Assembly: GCA_900318305.1 (NCBI GenBank)
Contig: ONKB01000009.1
Span: forward strand, 1 to 38,700
Direction of reading: 5' to 3'
Source of the DNA: an uncultured Prevotellaceae bacterium
Lineage (GTDB): Bacteria > Bacteroidota > Bacteroidia > Bacteroidales > Bacteroidaceae
Length of the DNA: 38,700 nt
Positions 1-8,765 of this stretch are shown here, one piece after another; within the stretch, counting starts at the first letter, position 1; every line of letters starts with the position of its first letter. A program made the position numbers and the translations under genes. Under the pieces are notes generated by a model. That model did no database searches. It saw nothing but the letters and a program-made list of their open reading frames with translations, and was not told the origin of the DNA.

Positions 1-1223
1 TTGAAGTTGTCCTGGGTGTCGGTTCCCACGAACTTAATGTACTCAGGACGGTCACCGTTCATGCGGATGATGGGTTCGTCGAGGGTGATGACAGACGGCG
101 TCTCTGGCAGTTCGCCTGTGGTGAATTTCATGCTTATCAATTCGCCGCTGGTAGGATAGTGGGCACGGCCGCCTTTGTCTGTCGGGTTGGTGTTGAAACA
201 GTATTCAACCTTATAGGCTGTGTTGCTCTGCAGTCCTTGCAGCAGGTCAATGGTAGAGCCGCTGAAAGCCCAGGTGCCATCTTCCTGCAAGCTGGCATAA
301 GCCTGCTTCCAGTTGTGCTGGGCACCACTTTGATTCTGTGGGAAAACGGCATAGTCCATGAACAGCTCGGTTACGTTTCCTGTCACCGTGGCGTTGAAAC
401 CGAGGATCTTCAACTCAGTTACACCCTTCTCGTTCATCAGTTCGCCACCCTGATTGGGCAGGTTGGCCCTGCTGCCGTTGTTATTGATACTATAGGAGAT
501 GGTTACTCCTGTGATGGTTGGGTCGTTGGTAACGATACCGCCACCGCCTCCACCACCGTTATAGATGGCGCCGTTGAAATAAATGGTATAGGCACAGTTA
601 TGAGTATTCTTATACTCGAACCATGTCTTGGCAATACCCTCATTGGCGGTGTAGATGGTCAGGCCGCCGGATTTTTCGTAATCCACAGCATAGTCTCCAA
701 TGGTGAGGTTGCCTTCCACCTTGCACTCCATCGTCCTGATGCTGTAGCCATCAACACGACCTCTGGCGAAACAACCTGCGGGAATGGTATAGTCTCCCTT
801 GGCGGTGATATATACCTCCTTCAAGGCATCGCAGTAGCCCGAAAACTGGTAGGGCTGCAAGGCTACATCGGTGATGTAGATTTTCTTGATGTTCCTGCTG
901 GCCTCCATGGCCTCGCCTGCAAGCTGCTGGGTGTACTGACGGAACAGCGGCTCCCAGTAGTTCTCGTCGGAAGCGACATTGGAAGGAAAAGCAGCTGGTG
1001 AATTGGTGTTAACCGGCTCAATGACCAGCTGGAAATGTGCCTCGCTGTCGTAAGTCTCGAGGGTGTACTTGTAGTTGTTCTCAGTATCCGTTCCCACGAA
1101 CTTGATGTACTCGGGACGGTCACCGTTCATGCGGATGATGGGTTCATCCGTCACAATTGATGCAAACATTTGTCCTCCAAAGGCCAAACATGCAAACAAC
1201 AAAAGAAGTAGTGATTTCTTCAT
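1..1223 (-). CDS. Secreted BspA/LRR-like modular surface protein, C-terminus beyond window
   Basis: The frame opens at an ATG at 1223 and stays open to the window edge (407 codons), so only the N-terminal part is visible. Residues 1-22 form a clear signal peptide (MKKSLLLLLFACLAFGG, then MFAS). A short module with the core EPIIRMNGDRPEYIKFVGTD begins at residue 27 and recurs almost identically from residue 383, close to the edge. Between the copies, residues ~105-200 look like BspA-type leucine-rich repeats (for example LKEVYITAKGDYTIPAGCFA). Then come a Gly-rich linker (seven Gly in a row) and a fibronectin-III-like stretch ending ISMKFTTGEL. Role is inferred: a cell-surface or secreted protein, perhaps adhesive or ligand-binding. 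Whether it ends in a type IX secretion signal cannot be seen. A -7 box lies upstream at 1281-1274. Confidence 0.8.
   Translation of the reverse strand, partial: MKKSLLLLLFACLAFGGQMFASIVTDEPIIRMNGDRPEYIKFVGTDTENNYKYTLETYDSEAHFQLVIEPVNTNSPAAFPSNVASDENYWEPLFRQYTQQLAGEAMEASRNIKKIYITDVALQPYQFSGYCDALKEVYITAKGDYTIPAGCFARGRVDGYSIRTMECKVEGNLTIGDYAVDYEKSGGLTIYTANEGIAKTWFEYKNTHNCAYTIYFNGAIYNGGGGGGGIVTNDPTITGVTISYSINNNGSRANLPNQGGELMNEKGVTELKILGFNATVTGNVTELFMDYAVFPQNQSGAQHNWKQAYASLQEDGTWAFSGSTIDLLQGLQSNTAYKVEYCFNTNPTDKGGRAHYPTSGELISMKFTTGELPETPSVITLDEPIIRMNGDRPEYIKFVGTDTQDNF
16..80 (-). repeat. Intragenic direct repeat, copy 2
   Basis: This 65-nt segment matches 1084-1148 with five mismatches, in the same reading frame and exactly 1068 nt (356 codons) away. 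It encodes the second copy of the short module containing RMNGDRPEYIKFVGTDT. It marks the start of a second copy of the protein's repeat unit, which continues past the window edge. Confidence 0.9.
1084..1148 (-). repeat. Intragenic direct repeat, copy 1
   Basis: This is the first copy of the 65-nt near-identical repeat, directly after the signal peptide region. The partner copy is at 16-80. Sixty of 65 positions are identical and the mismatches are mostly silent, which fits recent duplication or gene conversion. Confidence 0.9.
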
Positions 1224-1619
1224 AAAGCTATCGTTTTTATATTTTATAATATGTTTCCTAATAGTAATTTTAACAAAGATATTTTATTTTCCTTGTTCCA
1301 GATGAGTTTTCTCTGTGTTAAAAAATACTAAAAAATTTTTTTAACGAATTTTTATGCATGATTGTTCATGGGTGTTTTAAGGCGGATTATCTTTAACAGA
1401 TTGCCATATAGTTGATTTGGGCATCAATTCGGAGTAATCCCTGCTTAAGATTCTAAGAAGAATAGGAAAGGATAATTACAGTATCAGAATGCAATGTGAA
1501 GATTACAAAATGACCATGTAGTAATGTTTGCGGAAGAAACAAGAGTTTGCCCGATTATTTTTAGTCAAGTGATGAGGGTACCTGGCAAATTATTGGATTG
1601 TTCCCCAGTTTTTGTCCTG
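1224..1619. other. Non-coding gap between tamL and the surface protein gene
   Basis: About 400 bp with no credible gene on either strand. It holds the -7 box at 1274-1281 and an A/T-rich patch around 1318-1355 that probably belongs to the upstream promoter region. I see no hairpin strong enough to call a terminator for the gene ending at 1620. Confidence 0.6.
1274..1281 (-). promoter_or_regulatory. Bacteroidota -7 box for the surface protein gene
   Basis: Read on the minus strand this is TATCTTTG, matching TAnnTTTG. It lies about 50 nt upstream of the ATG at 1223. I see no convincing -33 TTG at the usual distance. Confidence 0.5.
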
Positions 1620-4103
1620 CTAAAACGGGTAGCCTATGGCAAAATGCAGAGCCAGGCCATTCTTGAATTTGCCAATATTGTAATAACCGCTTCGGTGCCT
1701 GTCGGCAGGGTCATGAATGGCGACACCGAGGTCAAGGCGCAATACCAGGAATTCCATATCATAGCGGAACCCGGCACCTGTTCCAAGGGCGAGGTCGCTG
1801 AAGAAAGTGGACATGTTCAGTCTGCCGCCCGGACGGCTCTCATCCTCACGAATCAGCCACACATTTCCGGCATCAAGGAAGAGTGCGCCCTGCAAACTGC
1901 CAAATAAGGGGAAGCGGTATTCCAAATTGGCCTCCAGCTTGAAGTCGCCAGTCTGATCCATATAGGAATACTTGGTCTTTTCCGTGGCATAATGGCCGGG
2001 ACCGATGGTTCGGATGGTAAAGGCTCGAATACTGTTGGCACCACCCACATAGAACTGGTCGCTATAGGGAGCCACATTGGAGTTGCCATAGGAATACACA
2101 ATGCCAGCGACCAGACGGGTCACGAAACGGGTGTTTTTTGTCAGCCTGAAATTATTGTGTAACTCAGTTGTGAGCTTGACATATTGTGCGAAAGGATTGT
2201 AAAGAAGTTGTTTGTCTTTTTCGTTGAACGGCTTTCCTGCCAAGGCATAGCATGCCGCAGTAAGATTGCCTGCCTCTTTCAAGGATATCTGCCACCATAC
2301 TGGGTTGCGATGATGGGCTGCAGACTGGTAGGTAAAGGTATATTGCATGGAAGGTACGAAGCGGTCGCGCATACTGACATACAATACAGGGTTTTCATGC
2401 ATAATGGAATCAAACTCCGAACTGCTTCGGATAAGTTTGTCGTAAGTCAGGGAGAAAGGTATGAACTCATGGCGTGTAGTGCTGTTTTTGTGCCATGAAT
2501 ATGCCGCCTTGATTCCTGCGGAGAAAAGGTTGAAGTATTGTGCACGGTTCATCCAGTCGCCACTAATGGAGAATGATGTGGAAGTGGGGAACCGGAAAGA
2601 GCGGCGGGTTATGCCAGGAAATACAATATGGGAGAAATCCAGCGAGAACTGTGTACCCACTTCGTAGGAATTGAAGAGATTTTTCCCCGAGTGGTTTTCG
2701 TTCTGTGTTCGCCACTCATAGGACCCATACAGTTTCCAGTTCAGGAATTCGGCGCCACGGAAAACGTTCTTCCTCTGAATGTTTAGTGACAGACCCGGGC
2801 CGATGCGGTTGGCGTTTTTCTCTGTGACATTCATCTCAAAGTCGGTTGTGTAGGGCTTGTCTAAAACGGCATTGATGTACAGGTCCAACGTGTCACAGGT
2901 GGATGATGTGTCCCGGGGGGTATATGCCATGTTTAATTGGCTGAATACGCCGAGTGAGGACAGGGCCGAATGTGTGTTTTCCTGGTCTGTCTGACGATAG
3001 AGCTGTCGGGGACGGTGGTAAATGGAGCGCATCCATGTGCCTGGTCTTAGTGGAATTTTCTTTCCCTGATAGCTGAAGTGCATTGAGCGAATGTCCAATG
3101 AGTTATATGCTGTGTCTTGGTTCTGTTTGAGGATATTGATGTAGGTGTCTCCCATGTACCAGCGCCGTTTGGCACGGTTGCGAAGGGAGGTTGAAGGTGA
3201 CATGGTCAGCTGTACCTTGTAGGGACGCATTATGGTGTCGGCCTTGTAGGTGGAATAGGATGGTTGGTAGTAATAATAACCTTCATTTCGGAAGAGTTTT
3301 TCAAGGCGGGACTGCTCGCTTGTCAGATTGACAACGCTGAATGCCTCGCCGCTGTGCAGATAGCTCTGGTTCTGCGTGCGCCTGATTAAGCTGTCGGCTA
3401 CATGGGAGTAACCGCTGTAGCTGATGGAATCCAGACGGAATACCCTGCCAGGAGTGACATTATAGACCATCTTTGCCTTGCGCTTTTTCTTTCCGTGATA
3501 TGCGATGTCGTATTTGATATTACCATGGAAAAAACCATAATTACGCAGGGTGTTGGTAGCCACCTTGACACGGGTGTCAGGATTGACCGTACTGATGAGT
3601 ACAGGCTCGCTGGCAAAAGCCTTAAACATCCACTTCTGGAACTTGCCTGGCTTGTTGACATACTTGTTGTAGGCCCAGAGACCTATGGGGAACAGAGTGC
3701 GATGGTAAGCACTTCCGAACAAGGAGTTGTTGGGTGTATATTCCAATACGGCATTAACCTCAACCATTGCTGCTTCCAAAGCAAGGGCATCGCTCTGTTT
3801 CTCTTTTTTTGTTTCTTTTTCCGTTACAGTATCCTCGTCAACCCTAATGCCGTCAAGGCCATTCAGGACGCTTGCTCCGCTTTTCAGCAGTTTGTCCATC
3901 TGCTTTGCTGTCTTGGCGATAGCCATGATGACACCTGTGGAATCCTTTTTTGAAGATATTGTCTTTGTCTGGCCATCGGTGTAATTGATACTTCTGACAC
4001 CAGTATATAGCGTTTCCCCCTTGGGCAGGTTGTCCGTAGTGGAACAAGCCCCCCACAGGATAGCTGTGAAGACTATGGCGAGATTTTTAATGAGGCTTTT
4101 CAT
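1620..4103 (-). CDS. tamL: TamL-type BamA/TamA family outer-membrane assembly lipoprotein
   Basis: 827 residues. The N-terminus is a lipoprotein signal with a lipobox ending at Cys20 (LWGACS). Residues ~40-330 contain POTRA-like segments and the C-terminal half is a beta-barrel rich in alternating aromatic strands ending in GYPF. The conserved Omp85 loop-6 region is visible at ~685-705 (GGANSIRAFTIRTIGPG) and carries IRAF where classical family members have VRGF or VRGY. In Bacteroidota the TamA partner of TamB is a lipoprotein, called TamL, and this fits that pattern. The gene overlaps the 3' end of tamB by 17 nt, so the two are almost certainly co-translated. Expected role: outer-membrane half of the translocation and assembly module. 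Being a BamA paralogue of another kind is less likely given the lipobox and the tamB neighbour. Confidence 0.85.
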   Translation of the reverse strand: MKSLIKNLAIVFTAILWGACSTTDNLPKGETLYTGVRSINYTDGQTKTISSKKDSTGVIMAIAKTAKQMDKLLKSGASVLNGLDGIRVDEDTVTEKETKKEKQSDALALEAAMVEVNAVLEYTPNNSLFGSAYHRTLFPIGLWAYNKYVNKPGKFQKWMFKAFASEPVLISTVNPDTRVKVATNTLRNYGFFHGNIKYDIAYHGKKKRKAKMVYNVTPGRVFRLDSISYSGYSHVADSLIRRTQNQSYLHSGEAFSVVNLTSEQSRLEKLFRNEGYYYYQPSYSTYKADTIMRPYKVQLTMSPSTSLRNRAKRRWYMGDTYINILKQNQDTAYNSLDIRSMHFSYQGKKIPLRPGTWMRSIYHRPRQLYRQTDQENTHSALSSLGVFSQLNMAYTPRDTSSTCDTLDLYINAVLDKPYTTDFEMNVTEKNANRIGPGLSLNIQRKNVFRGAEFLNWKLYGSYEWRTQNENHSGKNLFNSYEVGTQFSLDFSHIVFPGITRRSFRFPTSTSFSISGDWMNRAQYFNLFSAGIKAAYSWHKNSTTRHEFIPFSLTYDKLIRSSSEFDSIMHENPVLYVSMRDRFVPSMQYTFTYQSAAHHRNPVWWQISLKEAGNLTAACYALAGKPFNEKDKQLLYNPFAQYVKLTTELHNNFRLTKNTRFVTRLVAGIVYSYGNSNVAPYSDQFYVGGANSIRAFTIRTIGPGHYATEKTKYSYMDQTGDFKLEANLEYRFPLFGSLQGALFLDAGNVWLIREDESRPGGRLNMSTFFSDLALGTGAGFRYDMEFLVLRLDLGVAIHDPADRHRSGYYNIGKFKNGLALHFAIGYPF

Positions 4104-7100
4104 CTTTTGTCTTTCTTCTTGGTTTCAGGAACAGCTCGCCCAGGGAATTGGTTTTGCTTCGTAAGACATAGCCTCCTCCTGCTGTCGACAGGCTGCCTTC
4201 AAGAGGATCTTGAGTGTCGTTTACATAGAAGAGGCGCAGGTTCCGGTTTGCGTTCTTGTCTAAGCGATATTCCAAAGATATATTGTCAATAAAGCTCTGA
4301 TTGCGCTTGCTGTCTTCAGCACCCGCCGATACCTTGCCGCCTATGACAAAGGTAACTTTATCGTTCCACAGGTGCTTGGAGAACCTAAAGGAGTAGTCGG
4401 TCTGTGCATTGCCTGAAGCTGTGGTGGAGCCATCCATTCCCACCGTGAGGTCTATTGTCTTCAATGCATTGCCGGCAAGGTTCTGGATTTCGCTCTGCAG
4501 GAAGGCGTTCAAGGCATTGTTGGCCTTGAAGGTTGATTTGTTGCTTGCAGAATAGTACATTCCTGTTGCCAACATGGTTATTGCCACCTTGTTCTTCTCC
4601 TCCTTTGACATACTTGCCAGATCGTTCTGTACATTCATGTCGTTTGGAGCCTCTATGAGAAATTGCAGGCCCATGTTCTCCAAAGTCTGTGTGATAGCTA
4701 CGCCGACATTGAAAGTTACCATACGCGTTGTGGATGCGCCGTCGTTGACACTTGCGCGGGTTGTTTCCATGGCCTTGATGTTCAGCGTCGGATTAAATGG
4801 CTTGCCGGTAAAAGTGATATAATTCTCATCGGTGAGCTTGAAAGTTTTCAGCGGGATGAACGGCAGTTCATATTTCATCTCACCATCCTTGAGGCGGAAA
4901 GTTCCGATCAGGTTCAAGTCACCACTTGGCAGATATTTCATGGTAAGGTTTCCACCGCCCTTACAGTTGAAATAGCTGTTGCCGTCGGCACTCAGTTCGC
5001 AACGTATCTTCGAAGTCTCATCAATCTTAATATCCATTGACATCAACATCTTGGAAGTTTCTGTTTTTTCCTTTTCCACAGTTGTGGTATCGCTGAAATC
5101 CACGAACTCAACCAGACCGCTAAGCCATTCCTCAACAGTCAGGGGACTGTCCTTCATGATATAAGTCATGTCGGTCTTGCCCAAGATATGCAGTTTGCCT
5201 TTGATAAACATGAAGTTGGTTGATCCCTTGATTGTTGCGTCAATATCAGAGTACACTTTGCCGAAGAGCAGACTGGTTTTTGTCCGTTCTGAGTTGACTA
5301 TCTGGAAATCCTTTGCCTTGACGGCAATGTCCATTGTAATCTTGTCCAGGTTGCTGAAGTTGACATTGCCGTTTACGGTAAGTGGGTTGCTGCTTTTTAC
5401 GGAATACATTGTCAGGGTGTCCAGATAGATGCAGCTCTCTCTGATTCGCAGTGGTTTGTCCTCCATGCTGAGGTTAATGCCATAAAGGGGAGACAGCACA
5501 TGAAGGGAATCGGGTAGGATGTCGCCGTTGAAAGTAAGTGACGATGTGGGTCCGGTTACAGTTATGCTGCCGTTTGCATGCCCGTCCAAAGCCAGAGTCC
5601 CGTCAGATGGCAGGAATGCCCCGAGAAGCTTGCACGGGAATTTCTCCAGATTGATTACGGCATCCAATTCTCCATCGGCACGGCTGAAATAAGTCCCGTC
5701 GAAATCAGCCACTTCTTTGTCATCGCTCAGAATAAGAGCATTCAGATAATACTCATTTTCACTCTTCGGGAGGAACACCACTTCGGCACCAATATCGCCG
5801 ATATTGTATGTCTCATAACGGAACTTATTCAGTTCAACGTTACCAGAAGCCGATAAGCTGCTGTCCTGTCTGATAACATGGAAGTCACCTGACAGCAAAC
5901 CGCTCATTTTCGGCAGATATGGGAATGCCCCGCATAATTCATCAATGTTAACCCTGCTCAGACTTAAAGTGATATCGTTTACTGAGTTCTTCTGTGAGGC
6001 GTCAATTTTCATGCCCGTCTGATCGTCGGCCAGGAGATCCACATCTGCTAATAATGTTCCGTTGGGCATCAGCGTGATGTAATTGTCCTTGTTAACCTTG
6101 AATTTCCGATAGGCTATCGTAGAAACCTCGGGAAAGAGATGTATTGTTATGTTGTGATTTTCATTCAGTTCACCTTTGATGCCCACGTTAAGGCCTTCAA
6201 TATTTTTTGCATCCCTGAACTCTGATGACACAACAAAGCCATTAGAAAGCAGCTCGCCGTTGAACTTGGCAGCAAAGCGGTTGGGGTTTTTCTTACTGCT
6301 ATTGGTTATCTCACAGCCTATTTTCAGGTTTGAAGTGTCTTGTGATATTGTCGCCACGCTTTTGTCCAGTATCAGACTGCCTGTGCGGAAGGACTTCATA
6401 GTCATTTCGCCGTTCAAACCTTCTTCCTGTACAGATGAGAGATCCATCTTTATCTGGTCAAAGGAATAGCCTTTCAACGACAGCATTCTGGCTACAGGGT
6501 TCTGATGTCCGGCTTTGATATGCATCGTCAGATTGGGCAAGTCGTGACGCAATGTGATGTGATCCAGTTTTGCCTCATTAAACTGCTGCTTCAGGTGATC
6601 TATGAAACGGGATATGCCGTTGCCTATGCTGTCTAAGCCTGTTGGAGAGAAGAACCTTGCCAGCAAGTCACCGCTTCGTACAAAGGCATAAGTGCTGTCG
6701 CGGGATGTTCCGAGGCGGAATCCGATGCTGTCTGCCGGATAACCTGCAGTAGATGTAATAATGTTCACATGCTCTAATAGTCCCACGACTCCTATGCTGG
6801 AACCGTCAAGAAGAGCATGTCCACCCATTTTTATGTTCATCATGAGGTGGGTGGAGTCGCTTCCCTCGGTGAGATGCTCAAGAGCCAGATTCTCTACTCG
6901 TCCTTTGATTCTAGCTTTGATGTCTTTTTGTGAGAAGTTTGCCGTGAAGGAGGTATTTGTCGTGAGCATGTTGTTGTCGCCTGTCAGCAAACCTTCCATT
7001 TGTCTGTTGGCAAGGTCAGCGTTAAGTTGTATGTTGTTTAGAGGAATTTTGTCATAAGCCAGTTGTATAATGGCTGTTTTGCTCTCTAATGTTGTCTTGG

Positions 7101-8670
7101 GAGAGTTGAAGTCAAAGCCGTTTCCTCTAAGGTGACTCGTTGCCGTTAGTGGGGAGAAGGGCAGGCTGGGCAGATATGACTTTAGCGGAAAATGGTTGGC
7201 TTTGAGCAACAAGTCATACATCAAGGTCTTAAGGTTTATCTTGCCTGCTATGTCAAGCCATCCGTTTCCTGAATGAATTCTGGAGTCGACCATCATGTTG
7301 TCGCCATTCATCCTATACTTACCTGAGAGGAGGAATTGGGCGGGGATTTTCACACCATCGGGAAGAAGATTCCTGTAGTGCGACAGGTTTCCACCTTTCA
7401 GGGTGTAGTCCAAGTCGGTGTCAATATTGGAAGCCAGCAGGTTTTTGATGACTCCTTTGACGCTTAAGCTCAGCTCATTGCCAAGACGGGCTTCCAGTTC
7501 TTTGACTTCCGCGCGGTCGGCGTTGCCAGTAAGGTGGGCTTTGATGTTCAATGGCTCGTCAGGATAGTATTCCAGATGGTCTTTAATGCTGTTTCCTGCC
7601 AGACAGATTACGTCTTTTCTGCCGATATTCCCTTCAAGGAAGATGTCCATTTTGCCTTTTCCTCCAGGTGTGAGTGCATCCAGACTTATATTGGCACGGG
7701 CAGTTAACTGGGATTGTGGCGTCTTGAAAAACAAGTCAGGAACAATGAGGTGTGTACTGTCGTAAGCGATGTGTCCTGAGAGATTGTCTATCTGGAAGCC
7801 ACTTTGTTCCTTGAGCGACAATGTCGCAATATGAGTCTGCAGCCTGTCATGACAGTAACTTATACTGTCAGCTCTTAGGCACAGATCGCTGATGGCGATG
7901 TGATTGAAATCCATTCTGTCTGCCTGGTACAGCTCATAAGGGATGTCGTACCTTATGGTCCATTTGTCGAGTCTGATTTCTTTGACCCCGTAACAGTTTT
8001 GTCCGATGTCGGCATTTATCTCCTTTGCTGTGCCTTTGGTAATGTAGGCCTGTAACCTCATACTGTCTCCTGGCAGTTGTAGATAAATGCCGGTCCGTTG
8101 AATGTCAGCCAGACGGACATCTATGGTCATCCCCTCGCTTTTCTCTTCAGTTGTGTCCTCCTGTGCGCTGTCGCTTAGGATGACACTAATGTTGCTGTCG
8201 TGAAGTTTTATGGAACCAAGTTCAATGACGTTTGTGCTTATACTGTATTCGGCAGGAACGTCAATACGGAGTCTTCCCACATATCCTTTAATTAATGTAC
8301 TGCTCAGATGGTTTGCCGTATTGATTTTCGTTGCCTGAAGATCCAAGCCGTCAAGAGCAATTGTCCCGCTGAACAAAGGTAGGATGCGCACACCTAATCT
8401 TAGGCTCCGTGCATCAAGTAGCGTGTCGTGTCCAGCCACCGCAGTCGTGCCGTTCAGACAGAGGTCCAGCGGGAAGCTAAGCCTTACATTGTCAATGGTT
8501 ATCTTCGTGTCTGTTTTCTCCGACAGCCAGGTAGTGGCCTTGTCTTTAAGGAAACGTTGTACCGGAGGAAGGTAGATAAGAGAGGCCAAAAGAAGAAACA
8601 GCACTATTGGGGAGGCCAGGATGATTCCCAGCCTATACCATAGTCGTTGCCCAAACTTGAAATGCCTCAT
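4087..8670 (-). CDS. tamB: TamB, translocation and assembly module inner-membrane protein
   Basis: 1527 residues. One N-terminal membrane anchor (about residues 14-34) is followed by the AsmA/TamB-like opening (VQRFLKDKATTWLSEKTDT) and a very long run of beta-rich repeats, as in bridge-like periplasm-spanning proteins. The C-terminal ~350 residues resemble the TamB/DUF490 domain, with YELPFIPLKTFKLTDENYI and a final barrel-like segment. Family role: spans from inner to outer membrane and, with TamA or TamL, helps insert outer-membrane proteins or move phospholipid. It is the first gene of a two-gene operon with tamL. The ATG at 8670 has an unusually good Shine-Dalgarno for this phylum (AAGGAGG about 4 nt upstream), and a -7 box lies at 8708-8701. 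Confidence 0.9.
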   Translation of the reverse strand: MRHFKFGQRLWYRLGIILASPIVLFLLLASLIYLPPVQRFLKDKATTWLSEKTDTKITIDNVRLSFPLDLCLNGTTAVAGHDTLLDARSLRLGVRILPLFSGTIALDGLDLQATKINTANHLSSTLIKGYVGRLRIDVPAEYSISTNVIELGSIKLHDSNISVILSDSAQEDTTEEKSEGMTIDVRLADIQRTGIYLQLPGDSMRLQAYITKGTAKEINADIGQNCYGVKEIRLDKWTIRYDIPYELYQADRMDFNHIAISDLCLRADSISYCHDRLQTHIATLSLKEQSGFQIDNLSGHIAYDSTHLIVPDLFFKTPQSQLTARANISLDALTPGGKGKMDIFLEGNIGRKDVICLAGNSIKDHLEYYPDEPLNIKAHLTGNADRAEVKELEARLGNELSLSVKGVIKNLLASNIDTDLDYTLKGGNLSHYRNLLPDGVKIPAQFLLSGKYRMNGDNMMVDSRIHSGNGWLDIAGKINLKTLMYDLLLKANHFPLKSYLPSLPFSPLTATSHLRGNGFDFNSPKTTLESKTAIIQLAYDKIPLNNIQLNADLANRQMEGLLTGDNNMLTTNTSFTANFSQKDIKARIKGRVENLALEHLTEGSDSTHLMMNIKMGGHALLDGSSIGVVGLLEHVNIITSTAGYPADSIGFRLGTSRDSTYAFVRSGDLLARFFSPTGLDSIGNGISRFIDHLKQQFNEAKLDHITLRHDLPNLTMHIKAGHQNPVARMLSLKGYSFDQIKMDLSSVQEEGLNGEMTMKSFRTGSLILDKSVATISQDTSNLKIGCEITNSSKKNPNRFAAKFNGELLSNGFVVSSEFRDAKNIEGLNVGIKGELNENHNITIHLFPEVSTIAYRKFKVNKDNYITLMPNGTLLADVDLLADDQTGMKIDASQKNSVNDITLSLSRVNIDELCGAFPYLPKMSGLLSGDFHVIRQDSSLSASGNVELNKFRYETYNIGDIGAEVVFLPKSENEYYLNALILSDDKEVADFDGTYFSRADGELDAVINLEKFPCKLLGAFLPSDGTLALDGHANGSITVTGPTSSLTFNGDILPDSLHVLSPLYGINLSMEDKPLRIRESCIYLDTLTMYSVKSSNPLTVNGNVNFSNLDKITMDIAVKAKDFQIVNSERTKTSLLFGKVYSDIDATIKGSTNFMFIKGKLHILGKTDMTYIMKDSPLTVEEWLSGLVEFVDFSDTTTVEKEKTETSKMLMSMDIKIDETSKIRCELSADGNSYFNCKGGGNLTMKYLPSGDLNLIGTFRLKDGEMKYELPFIPLKTFKLTDENYITFTGKPFNPTLNIKAMETTRASVNDGASTTRMVTFNVGVAITQTLENMGLQFLIEAPNDMNVQNDLASMSKEEKNKVAITMLATGMYYSASNKSTFKANNALNAFLQSEIQNLAGNALKTIDLTVGMDGSTTASGNAQTDYSFRFSKHLWNDKVTFVIGGKVSAGAEDSKRNQSFIDNISLEYRLDKNANRNLRLFYVNDTQDPLEGSLSTAGGGYVLRSKTNSLGELFLKPRRKTKDEKPH

Positions 8671-8672
8671 AA

Positions 8673-8683
8673 ACCTCCTTAAA
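8673..8683 (-). promoter_or_regulatory. Strong Shine-Dalgarno of tamB
   Basis: On the minus strand the sequence just before the ATG reads TTAAGGAGGTTT. Such a clear AAGGAGG is rare among the other genes here, and it supports the start at 8670. Confidence 0.6.
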
Positions 8684-8700
8684 GGTTTCTAATTAATATG

Positions 8701-8708
8701 CAAAGATA
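8701..8708 (-). promoter_or_regulatory. -7 box of the tamB-tamL operon
   Basis: Minus-strand TATCTTTG matches TAnnTTTG, 30 nt upstream of the tamB start. It is back to back with the promoter of the ABC ATPase gene in a region under 100 bp. Confidence 0.55.
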
Positions 8709-8728
8709 TGGCATTTTTATGATAAATA

Positions 8729-8759
8729 TTGGGGGATTGTAGGAAAATGCTTATTTTTG
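8729..8759 (+). promoter_or_regulatory. Promoter of the ABC ATPase-topB-porE run
   Basis: TTG at 8729-8731 and TATTTTTG at 8752-8759 are separated by 20 nt, a good fit to the Bacteroidota -33/-7 promoter. The -7 box ends only 6 nt before the ATG at 8766, so the transcript would have almost no leader. Confidence 0.65.
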
Positions 8760-8765
8760 CACATT

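Noticed and set aside
159-1001. 280-codon open frame on the plus strand
   Set aside because: It is antisense to the surface protein gene, which has a signal peptide, domain-like repeats and a promoter. The plus-strand translation has no recognisable family and no promoter.
3402-3953. 183-codon plus-strand frame inside the tamL-like gene
   Set aside because: Shadow of a well-supported gene on the other strand; no signal, motif or start context of its own.
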